A DNA stretch of 42,100 nucleotides from Paramacrobiotus richtersi (taxonomy: Eukaryota > Tardigrada > Eutardigrada > Parachela > Macrobiotidae). Below the pieces are notes generated by a model. It made no database searches, was not told where the DNA came from, and was given only the letters and a program-made list of their open reading frames with translations. Location: assembly GCA_034698045.1 (NCBI GenBank), contig JAQGAU010000094.1, forward strand, positions 1-42,100, given 5' to 3'. Of the stretch, positions 12,121-22,314 are shown piece by piece; within the stretch, counting starts at the first letter, position 1; each line of letters starts with the position of its first letter. Both the position numbers and the translations under genes were made by a program.

Positions 12121-13394
12121 AAGGATGAGCACAGCCGAAGCCGCTCGCTAGTAATTAAGAGAACAATTGCATTGCTTACTCTACATCTGGATATAGAAAG
12201 TATCCCTAGAAGGAGTGAACAATTTTCGAATTTTCCAACAGAAAGGTAACAGAAAACTGATATAAGTACATGGTACTTAATCAATTCATCAAAAAATTGC
12301 GCAACTATGATCTTTCTGTAACTTTTCTGCAAATTTTCATCGTAATCGATCTTTTTATTGTTTAAGGCTATCAGATAGAAAAGAAGCGCTTTCCCGTTTG
12401 TATAACTGAGACCATTTTCGAAGGAAACACCCAAATCTGAACAAACCGGAACAGACAAGCCACGTACGAAATTGCGAGCATGAAAAAAAATTCGTATCTC
12501 AAAAAATATTTATTACATTAGATATTACATGTTTTATGACAGAAATATTATTAAATTCTATGATAAAATATTATGCTAATTTTTATGATCGGAATTGTTT
12601 TATACAGAATATTTTATTGGATAAGTAACTGAAGTGACTACAGTGACTGAACGTACGGAATACCAAACGGTTAAGAACGGTACAAAAATGCCAGTTTACG
12701 CTTGCACATACGCACAGGATAAAATAAAGCAACTAGAAGTACCTAATCAAACAAAAAAAAGGAAAACTATTAAAATAACGTGCAAGTTGGACTGGCACGT
12801 GCACCCACTGGTAATGAATAACGGACATGAGCCTATGAGCATGAAAAATTACACTACACAAAATACGACTGTGTACAATTACATTAGAGACATGAAACGA
12901 CTGTAGAACAATTTCGCAAATCAGAAGCGTAATGTTTGCGGATCGTTTTAGTAATTGACAACGTTAAAAGAAGACAAACAACCAAGTTAGTAAAAGAGCG
13001 TCAGTATATAACGACTAACAACAGACCAAAATATTATAACTATTAAAGTTATATTAAATATTATAACCTGCAACGTTGTACGACTATTCAATATTACGGG
13101 ATGCAAAACAACGCAACACAATGAAAACCAATATAAAAAAAGGAGCGAAAACTTGTACGCGTGTGCCAGTTGAAACAGAAAGCGTCAGTACATGGTGAAA
13201 CCAATGAGCAACGTATGCGCCACTACACTACAGCGGATCACTACATACGTGACACTGCGAAGTTGCAAACAACCGTGAAACGACCGTACAACTCTTCCGT
13301 AATGGCCATTGAACAAGGCAATTTCTAATACTATGTATATGTAATCGACGTTTAGCCATGGCCAGTTGTTAAAACCTTTCATGTTCTTTAACAT

Positions 13395-13450
13395 AGCGCT
13401 GCGGCTGTTCGATATTTATCCAGACGATGCTCCCCAGCTTATCGACAACT
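13395..13450 (-). pseudogene. Broken copy of a BCAS3 5' exon (unit 3)
   Basis: The minus strand reads DKLGSIVWINIEQPQR, against NDKESIVWIKIEQPER in the functional exon at 4986-4914. The frame here is open, but the preceding exon is unrecognisable and the downstream donor is lost. Confidence 0.75.
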
Positions 13451-14599
13451 TCTTTTCCATTATTAGCACCACTTCTTGATAGTCACTGAATAATGGATAA
13501 AATCATACTGGCTGTTCTTTCATAAATACGATTTCGCTACTCTTTATGTACAATTTTGCTACGAAAAACGGCATGGTTGAAATGATACTTAAATGAATTC
13601 CCAGATTTTCGTAATTGCTTTCGTAATCATTATGAAATAGTCAAATGCCCGTGCCAAAGTTTATTTTATGAGGATAACTGACTGCGAGTGCGCACTCCAC
13701 TATCCACCATAATGCAAACAGCGTAGAACAGTAGCTATTGTTTCAGTTATATTTTTTTATCTCATATAAACTCGCATGCATCTCAGGCAAAAATTTTCAA
13801 CTTTAACTTTTTTTAGCGAATTTCGGAGGCAATGAAACATTGACATCCTATATATTGCTGATTACGTGAAGACTGCAAGTAAAACAATCAAAAAGCGGAA
13901 CCTCTTACAGAATTTCTAAATTCTCGGTATCTAAATAAAATCTCTAAATTCCTTTTTCTTGATGGTCAAGCACTGTCGATTGCTTGCAGACATTTGGCAT
14001 TTCAAAATGCTTTCAGTTAGAACCTATAAACGCTATTTGGGATAGTCTAGCGTACGTGCACTGAGCGGAAAATCTGATTCGTTTTTGTACTTTTTTTCGT
14101 ATTTCGTATTTTTCTATGCTGTAAAATACCATAGTGCGACTGAGATATCTACCTACCAGTATACTTATTCAGTTGAATTATGAGAATACACGTAGTACAT
14201 TGCCTCGTAATTGAGTCCAACCTCTGGGAGAAAGAACACTGATCGATAAATATGACAGCATAATTTCGGATTCAAAAAGAAAAAGTAAATCTAGCTAACT
14301 TTTTTTACCATCTTTACAATGATCGTTTGGCGGAGCCTGCTGCAGATTCTTCGCAGTTGCGCATTTTCGCCACTGTGCTACGCTCTTCGACGAATGTCCA
14401 TGTAAAACTCGCCGATAACAAGTGACAAATCTGCCGCTTTTTAACTCACAACCATTCCAGGTTTCAAGCTTATAAATTGTATTAAAAACAATACAATTAG
14501 AAATGTCAAAGTTCATAATTAAAGCTTTTCGATCCCCATTGAAATCGATTTGGGTAGCAAGACGCGAGTAATAAAATCACTGTGAAAATGAACATTTTC

Positions 14600-14761
14600 C
14601 ATTTTGCTTCTCTTTCTTCGCCGTCGGCAGAAGGAAGGAATATTCGATCGATAAACAGGGAATCCAATCCGTAATAAATGCCACTCGTCCACCGCTGCAA
14701 ATCGTGGCAAATGCACAGGTATTCAAATGCTCGCCGACACGAGAGATCACACCATAAGAAC
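14600..14761 (-). pseudogene. Broken copy of ITFG2 last exon (unit 3)
   Basis: The minus strand reads GSYGVISRVGEHLNTCAFAT after a ggaCAG acceptor. A one-base deletion in the codons for RVIIYYG then shifts it to VAFITDWIPC. A remnant of the same duplication as 9280-9115, with a different lesion. Confidence 0.85.
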
Positions 14762-15099
14762 CTGTCCAAAAAAATATGTTTTAGTTTAAGTTCGGGAATT
14801 TCTTTCCATTTAACAATGTCTTATCATGTTTTCTTCGCCGTCACATTTTGTTACCGTTGGTCTACTTTACGACTTTAAAATCATACAATACCATTGTATT
14901 TTTTTCAAAATTCAACTTAGTTCACAAACATATCACATGTGCAATTCAAACCATAAAAAAATTAAAAAAAATTCGCAAGTAAATTAATAAAAAAATTGTG
15001 GTTACTGACTTACAAATAAAAAAGTGTATATCCGACCAAAACAATTCACGAATTTACTGTGCTCACGGTAGAAGTACAGCGTACAGTTTGCTGGTTGCA

Positions 15100-17910
15100 G
15101 GTATAGAATGAAATGTCCAGTCTGCCGTTGTGCTACCGCTTTCATCTATCCAATATTGTGACACACACTTGTGTAATGGGAACTTTTGGAAACAATGATA
15201 GATACGTTGGTTTTACTTGTATGTTGTTGACATACACAGTACAGCATGCCTATCAAAAAATGAAGCATACCATGATTTTGTTGCGACCGTTTTATAATAT
15301 ATAGCTGAAACCATATTCCAACAAAACATCCTAAATACGGGAACAGACAACAAAAACATTCCGGGTTCAACAAACAGTTCTTACGTATATGTCAGATACC
15401 AAATATTTCATTATATAAATTATTCTTTGATTCTATAATGATATTGTTTACGATAATAATTTGATTACATACAGTTTTTATTTGCTAACCATTTAAAGAG
15501 TACTAAAAGGACTGCATGTACAATATCGGTGTATCCAACGGTACAAAGATATATCAGAATCTGATTATACGGTCACACATAATTTAAAATAACCCATAGC
15601 ACAAAATAAGGCAAACATTACCTAATAAATGAAAACAGTGAAACTATTAAAACAACATGTAATTTGGACAGATACAGCATGGACCACACTGGCAAAATTT
15701 TGTACAGCTGAGCCATTACACTACGGAATATTCCCGCTCATAGACATTGAACGATGGTTATTGAATGAGTGATTACCGGTAATGATATTTTCGACTGCAG
15801 TTTCTTCACAAATGCGACTTCGGTACTTTCTGTGTGCCACTTACATGTTAGTACAAAAGCTGGTAAGCTGAAATGACAAACGAATATGCAGCTGCAAATT
15901 TCGTTAGTCTTGACGACTGGACAGTTCTGGTTGGTAAAACCCAGTATAAAAGTAATGACCGTTTTATTTTTTTGAGCAAAAACTGAACCGACCATTTACA
16001 CGCTTGTACTTTAATTGCACTACAACATGCAAACAACGTAGAACAGTGGCTAAAATCGGTGCACTGAATTGGTCCTTAGCGCACCTTGTCCAACATATCA
16101 GACAAACGTTTAATATTCTTATTGATATAAATTTAGTTTTTTTTACAATTAGCGAGTGTATTATACGTAACATGTACTGGCTGAAAATGCACCACGGAAT
16201 ATAGAATATCCCCAGAACAAAGGCAGCTGAAACTGCAGAAACTTATTTGCGTACGTAACGGTACGCTTCGCCTCGAAAGCCATGAATTCCTTGACCTTTG
16301 CAAATATCTTGGAATAACCAAATATCGTACATTTAAAATATTGTGCTCCGGCATGCTACCAGTAAAAGCCAATGAGTTAACCGCCGTAGACCGCAATGCT
16401 AAGTTTGCACAGGAGTCAACCAGAAATTTTTAAAAATCACAGAAGCAACATAACTTCTTGATTGTTTTTCCACTAGAAAAAGCATGCAAAGTAGTCGGAC
16501 TAAAGCTGTATAGCTTTTTTTATTGTGTGCAAGCTTAAGTTTTATTTTCTATTTTCATTTTTTCATTGAGCGGACAATCGCATTGGTTTCTTTATTTTTT
16601 TTTCGTATAATGCTGCTACGGGAATACGTAGCATGTTGGCTCTTACTTCAGCCACGTCTGCTTCGGCGAGAAAGAAGTGTGATCGAAAAATACGCATATT
16701 TCGGATTATAAAAGAACAAAAAGTAAATCGGTTTTTAAAGTTTTGTATCATTTTTTGCACTGGGTATTTTTTTGCGGAACCTGCTGGTAATTTGTCCCGG
16801 TTTTCGCTCTCGCCACTGTGCTACGTTCCACCACACTGACCCGACTAAAACACACCAATCTGCCGCTTTTTTTAAATCACAAAGATCCGGGTTGCAGGTT
16901 TATAAATGTATTCAACAGTAAAAACAATAAAATTAAAAATTTCACCGTTTATAATTAAAGCTGTTCGATTCGGTTAAACAAAACAAAACGCGAATAAAAA
17001 AAATAAAATCGTTATAAAATTAGACATTTTCAGTTTTTCTCCTCTTTCTTCGGCCGTCGCCAAAAGGAAGGAATATTCGATAAGCAGGGAATATCCAATC
17101 CGTAATAAATAATCACCCGTCCACCGCTGCAAATCGTGGCAAATGCACATGTATTCAAATGCTCTCCGGCACGCGAGATCACACCATAAGAACCTGTCGA
17201 AAAAATGCCTTTTTATTTACGGTTTTAGACAACTTTTCCCATTGAACAATATCTTGTTATGTTTTCTTCCTCATTAAATTTTATTACTGTTGCTTTATGA
17301 CTTTAAGGTCGAGGCAATACTATTGTTTTCTTCTTCAAATTCTATATCAATTCATAAATATCTTACACAATACAAATATTAATGATGATCACAGTCCGAG
17401 CACAATGCCTACATCAAAGTTGGAAAGCATTTACAATTGGTACATGAAGATAACCCAACAGTTTACCATTAATAAATCATGTACTGTAAATGACAGAAAA
17501 TAACCTTTACCACAAGCAAAGCCGTTCATGGGTTCGGATGTCAGGAGTTTGATCATTTTCTTCCTCATTAAATTTTATTACTGTTGCTTTATGACTTTAA
17601 GGTCGAGGCAATACTATTGTTTTCTTCTTCAAATTCTATATCAATTCATAAATATCTTACACAATACAAATATTAATGATGATCACAGTCCGAGCACAAT
17701 GCCTACATCAAAGTTGGAAAGCATTTACAATTGGTACATGAAGATAACCCAACAGTTTACCATTAATAAATCATGTACTGTAAATGACAGAAAATAACCT
17801 TTACCACAAGCAAAGCCGTTCATGGGTTCGGATGTCAGGAGTTTGATCATTTTCTTCCTGTCGTTGAACACGTACACTGCACCGGAACTCGTCGCTATCA
17901 CAAATTCATC
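15100..17910. repeat. Segmental duplication unit 4 (carries the intact ITFG2 3' end)
   Basis: The ITFG2-proximal unit. Its 15300-15720 part matches units 2 and 3, and 15806-16060 matches 5180-5420 and 13520-13740. It ends in the functional ITFG2 exons 9 and 8. I found no BCAS3 exon copy in it. Confidence 0.65.
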
Positions 17911-20900
17911 CTGTAAGGTAAAAATGTATAACCAACAGAGCAGAATAAACAGATATTTTAATAAATTATTTTGATTCTGATAATACTGCTCATAATTTTA
18001 ATAATAAATTCTAGCAATGAATTCTTTTCATTGAATTCTGTTGACAGATTCTGATAGCTTTTTATTGTAATAATAAATGCTTATCATCAAATTTTAAGAA
18101 ATCCTATAAAAAATTCCAAATTTTAAGTGTAATAAAATTGTAAAATTAGTAAAACTGTATTAATTTTATTAATTGTGACAATGAAATTGTAACAAATTAT
18201 TATTAATAAACTATTAACAGAAATCATTGTAAAATATTGTAATAACAAATTTCGTTCATTAAATTCAAATAAAAAACAAATGCTCGCCAGACTGATGAAT
18301 TAAACATGGAACAAACACACTTTACCCGCAGTGGAAGCGCTTGGATGGCAATGGGGTGCTCTTGGGCTTGATGCTCCCATAACACCGTGTCTTCGTTGCA
18401 TACCATCACAGTTCCTGCAACAACAACAAAAAACAGTACAAAATAAAGAAGAAAGAATTAGAAAAAGTGTTGTAGATTTTTTCAGCAAACAGGTGACCTT
18501 CGCCGAGTGGTGAAGCGCTGACTGGACATTCACTTACCAACCTCAATCAATACTAGCCACTGTACTACGAGTTCTCGACATTTTGCTGGATACCATCTGC
18601 CTGCACGCGTTGAAAAACGTCACGGACAATATATGCAAGAAATTGCATGTAGAAGAATCTAGATGCTACTTTTACTGAAAAGACGACGAATGTTCCCGAT
18701 CACGACCGGGTGTCAATTCAAGCAGCTTGCAGTAAACAACTAGCCGGAAAACCATCGAACGCATTATGTAACTACCCGTATTATATAGTCAATATAATTT
18801 AAGAAATTCAAATATACCACCTCTGACATTGGTAACTAATGTACATGTACGACTGATACCATACTATACAGTAGCTTTGCAATCTACAACGCAACCAGAT
18901 GTACCAACACACATCTCTGTATCTGGTTATCTTTCACTGAATTCCCTCTCTGTTGACGGTTTTTTCTCATTTTTTTACAGGTGTTTTCATTTACACTTGT
19001 ACACCGACGTACCATCGAAAGCACACATGGCATAGATATTCCTCCCGCTCTCCACCATCCCCTTGTCCCCCTTCCCCGCCCCCTGCGGATCCTTGAACGA
19101 CACTCCGCCCAGCACGTGGGCGATCATCATGGGGTTGCGGAGGCGCGACAACGCCGGGCTGTGGTACACCGGGGGTTCAAAGTTAATCTCCAACACCGGT
19201 TCCTGCCGGATGGGACTGGCCTTCAGCCGGCAACAACTCCCGCCGGGCTGGCTGACCAGGATCTGCGCCGTGCCCTCGCTCAACGTAGCTGATAGGTTGC
19301 CGATCTGCCCGGCAAACTCCCACTTGTTTAGCGTGATGAAGGCGCCGCTGGTGGCGCCACCGGGACCCGCCTAATCATGGAAGAGACCAGTCAACACTTG
19401 TCTAACGTAAATGCCTTTAATTTTGTATAATATAATTTTTAATTCTTTAATTTCTTTATAATTGTCTATCACTAATCAAATATCAAAACCATCATTTCAT
19501 CGCTTTCATGACGGATCTGGCAAAGATCAATACAATCTACGTTGACAATCTATAAGATTTACAAATAATGACATACAATAATCAAGATTATAACTTAATT
19601 TTCTATACATATGGGAAATCACGGGAAATCCCTTCATTGTTAACTGATCTCTTGCAATGTTTCTTCGTTCGCTTATTCATTCAGCAATGGTTAAATTCAG
19701 TTATTTGGATTCAGCTTATTAAATTTCAAGGATTGTAAGCCACTACGCTAGGTGGGCAGAATACACAGTATGACGGGGAAAAGGTTAATTAATCTTTGTA
19801 AAAAAAGGTTACTAGTAATTAATCTTTGTGAAAAATGTTAATTAACCTTTGTAAAAAAGGTTAATTATTCTTTGTAAAAAAGGTTAACCTTTTTTACAAA
19901 GATTAATTAATCTTTGTAAAATCTGGCAACTGTATATGCCATAGCTCGTGGCAGCTGAAAATCTGACACCTTCTTTGCAAGAGTCACGTATGCCACTACA
20001 CTACGACTTCACACTTTAAACAACAGTGAAACGTTGCAGTTCTACGATCACCAACGCTTGCAAAACCATCAGTTAAGCTAAACAACAGCTTATATATATT
20101 CTGATTAGTGGACAACTTATCACGGCACTTACCGGCGATTCCACCCACTTGAACGAACGCACCACCCGGTCTGTCATGCCGAATAAAATCTCGGGATATC
20201 CATCGCCGTCTGCATGAAAAACATGTACAAATCCGGAAAAAAACATAAAATCTTTATTCTGATAATCTTGAGTTATTTTTTATTAATATTTGGATTAACA
20301 TTTTGATTCTCCAACTAGGAAAAATGAAAAAAAAAATGTCTGACAAAAAATAAAACAAATCCGCACCCGTCAAATGAGTAGCGTTATAAAACGAATTATT
20401 TATTTTCCAGATTTATTTCTCTGTCAGGATAATTTTACGGAAAACATCAAACTCGAGCCACAGTAAAAAAACCGGAATAAACAAATTGAAAAGAAATTTT
20501 CAAAAAAATCTAGAGAATGCGATAGGATAACGAAAAAATGTTCCAGAATTGTGCGAAATTAATTCAACGTACCAATATCGGATAATACTGACATAACAAT
20601 ATTAGGAGGGATTTTCTGCGTAAACGACGGCTCAATACTGCTCCGCGACCGCACCATGGCTTCTCGGGACTTTCCGCTATCCTACAACCAAAAAACTTTA
20701 TAAAAGACAGCCAAAAACCGCAGGAACAATCACCTGATAAGATAATTAATTTATTTTTGTTATTATTTTGTTAGTATTGTAATGATCTTAATTATACTGC
20801 TAAACGTACATTTATTTATTACATTTTCCTACATACTAACAAGAAATAAAAATTTATGTATAAATTATTACTAAAAAAAATGTTATTTGCTACTGCGAAC

Positions 20901-21756
20901 ACGTGACTATACCTCTTCGCGATGTAGAGCATGTGCCATGTTGGTGGGTGTGATAAAGAACGTATACAGCGTTCCTTCTCCGGTAACGACATAAATCACA
21001 TTCTTCTTCTTTTGCATTATATCCCCAGCTCCAACCACACTTATCTACAACAGCACTAAAACAATCATACACAAATGAAGTGCATTGATTTACGACTCGG
21101 TCAGCACAATAATTACAGCGAACAAAACAAAACCCACACGTACACGAACTACAATTCATGAACAACACTTTACGTTTTTTCGTTCTGTTGATAAGCCATC
21201 CGCCTTGCGCGGGCATCTGAGAGAACTATTCCAGCTGATCTGCAGTTTTCTATTTTTACGGTAATTTCGCTGTTTTTTCACTCGATGTCTTACCATTCCC
21301 AAACCCGACGATCGTTTCCAGTATTTCGCCGTTAATCCCTTGAAAATAAACAGATCACCCTGGATCGATCCGGCCAGGAATTCCGACATCTACACGCCAA
21401 ACAATAAACAACATCAGTAAAGCAAAAAATTATCGAAAATGCACAAAAAAACATTTAAATAAATGAACAATTAGTGAAATTCCGAAAAGTTTATTTAGAA
21501 ATATTTTACGATCGAGAAAATTATGGTATTCAGTATTGACTCATGTTGGGCAAAAGATACGGTGCCGTCCGGGCTGAAGATGATAATTTAACAAAGAACG
21601 CAGAGAAAAACAAATATTCCTTACGCCGTCATTGTCCGCATCAGCGAACGTCATGGCATTCGGATACACCGTGGCTGGTTCGCAGAACTCCAGTTCCAAC
21701 CATTTCGTTAAGGGGGTCGTCAGGAGAATCTCCGGACTGGACGCCATGACGGACAA
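17030..21756 (-). CDS. ITFG2: ITFG2 homologue (KICSTOR complex subunit), complete
   Basis: In vertebrates ITFG2 is a subunit of KICSTOR (KPTN, ITFG2, KICS2, SZT2), which anchors GATOR1 at lysosomes and restrains mTORC1 when amino acids are scarce. Nine minus-strand exons splice in frame: 21756-21625, 21389-21294, 21044-20913, 20681-20573, 20209-20133, 19370-19013, 18414-18326, 17910-17805 and 17193-17030. They give 420 residues (human 447). Visible marks are FG-GAP-like calcium-loop motifs DADNDG (39-44) and DIDGDG (155-160), TDRVVRSFKW, NKWEFAGQIGNLSATL (197-212), LVSQPG (220-225) and YAMCAFDGT. The start is the first ATG of the open exon; an alternative ATG lies three codons on. Exon 6 has a long insert relative to the human protein, between LVSQPG and YAMCAFDG. 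The downstream 12 kb carries broken copies of exons 8 and 9. Confidence 0.94.
17276..17863. repeat. Near-perfect 294-bp tandem duplication spanning part of ITFG2 exon 8
   Basis: The block containing TTTATGACTTTAAGGTCGAG occurs at about 17294 and again 294 bases later. Both copies run through GATGATCACAGTCCGAGCAC and into the 3' half of ITFG2 exon 8 (CCACAAGCAAAGCCGTTCAT at 17511 and 17805). By eye the copies are essentially identical, so the event is recent. The inner copy has the exon 8 donor (17511) but no acceptor. Splicing from 17805 is intact, while a second donor is available at 17510. Confidence 0.9.
19780..19922. repeat. Short AT-rich tandem repeat with inverted copies
   Basis: In an ITFG2 intron, the unit TTAATCTTTGTAAAAAAGG repeats about five times. 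It then reverses as AACCTTTTTTACAAAGATTAA near 19883-19905, making a hairpin of over 20 bases with the preceding unit. Confidence 0.85.
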
Positions 21757-22273
21757 AATGTCCCGTCAAGCAAAAACGAGAAATCAGGCAGTCTGTGAGC
21801 TAAACCATCCGCGATGACGACAAACAGCTACAAATACGGCTATGACAAGAACAATCACTCAAAGATTCACAAATATACAGGTTTGTGTAAATACTGGTTT
21901 GATTTAATCTTTAGTATATATGCAATTGTCTGAAAGTCTTTTTTATGAACTGGCAGAGCCGCAGAATCCACCAAAAACAATCCAGAACGAGAAAAATCAA
22001 AAGCACGATAATCAACATCAAGCAGAATCCAAGTTATGGCAAGCCGTTCTGCACACAAATCGAGTACTTCTACTATTTTAGCAGAGTGATAATATTTTTC
22101 TTTAGTGGTTTTTGTTTTATTTCATGTGGTGGTCACGTTTGACCACAGTTTGCCTGATGATAATTCTATACATAATACTGTGCAGAATATCCATCTTATT
22201 GCCACAGATAATTTAGATGCGAGCCATTTTTCATTATATTACAGAGTACAGACAAAGTTGCGCAAATCCGAAG

Positions 22274-22314
22274 TTTAACACTCCATAATTATGTATTTAA
22301 AATGGAGTGTTAAA
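22274..22314. repeat. 13-bp perfect inverted repeat across the dioxygenase stop codon
   Basis: The arms TTTAACACTCCAT (22274-22286) and ATGGAGTGTTAAA (22302-22314) are exact reverse complements with a 15-base loop. The second arm contains the stop codon of the minus-strand dioxygenase gene (22310-22312), so the mRNA would fold directly at its stop. Confidence 0.9.

Larger units (their letters stand above)
12390..14780. repeat. Segmental duplication unit 3
   Basis: The unit holds, in the same order as unit 2, the 12400-12850 region (compare 7830-8290 and 15300-15720), a worn BCAS3 exon (13395-13450), the GCCACTGTGCTACG motif at 14369 and a frameshifted ITFG2 last exon (14761-14600). It has no recognisable exon 8 copy. 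Confidence 0.7.
562..20005 (-). repeat. Dispersed 14-bp motif family, 18 copies, tRNA A-box-like on the minus strand
   Basis: The plus-strand motif GCCAYTRYRCTACG (minus strand CGTAGYRYARTGGC) starts at 562, 842, 2885, 3219, 4563, 6875, 7656, 8285, 8842, 10360, 13219, 14369, 15124, 15712, 16812, 18556, 19739 and 19992. A worn copy starts near 12845. Every copy has the same orientation and lies in non-coding DNA of the ITFG2-BCAS3 interval. The minus-strand form TAGTRYARTGGC resembles the A box of tRNA genes. The copies starting at 8285 and 13219 have B-box-like GGTTCACTCC and GGTTTCACC downstream, but no cloverleaf closes. Copies inside the segmental duplication share flanks; those outside do not share long flanks. 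Degenerate tRNA-derived SINE heads are one explanation. Confidence 0.6.

Noticed and set aside
18981..19374. Overlapping plus-strand ORFs of about 103 codons
   Set aside because: Antisense shadows of ITFG2 exon 6, which is clearly coding on the minus strand.
19780..19922. CRISPR-like or telomere-like array
   Set aside because: The units are AT-rich, irregular, without spacers, and include an inverted copy; a simple intronic repeat explains it.
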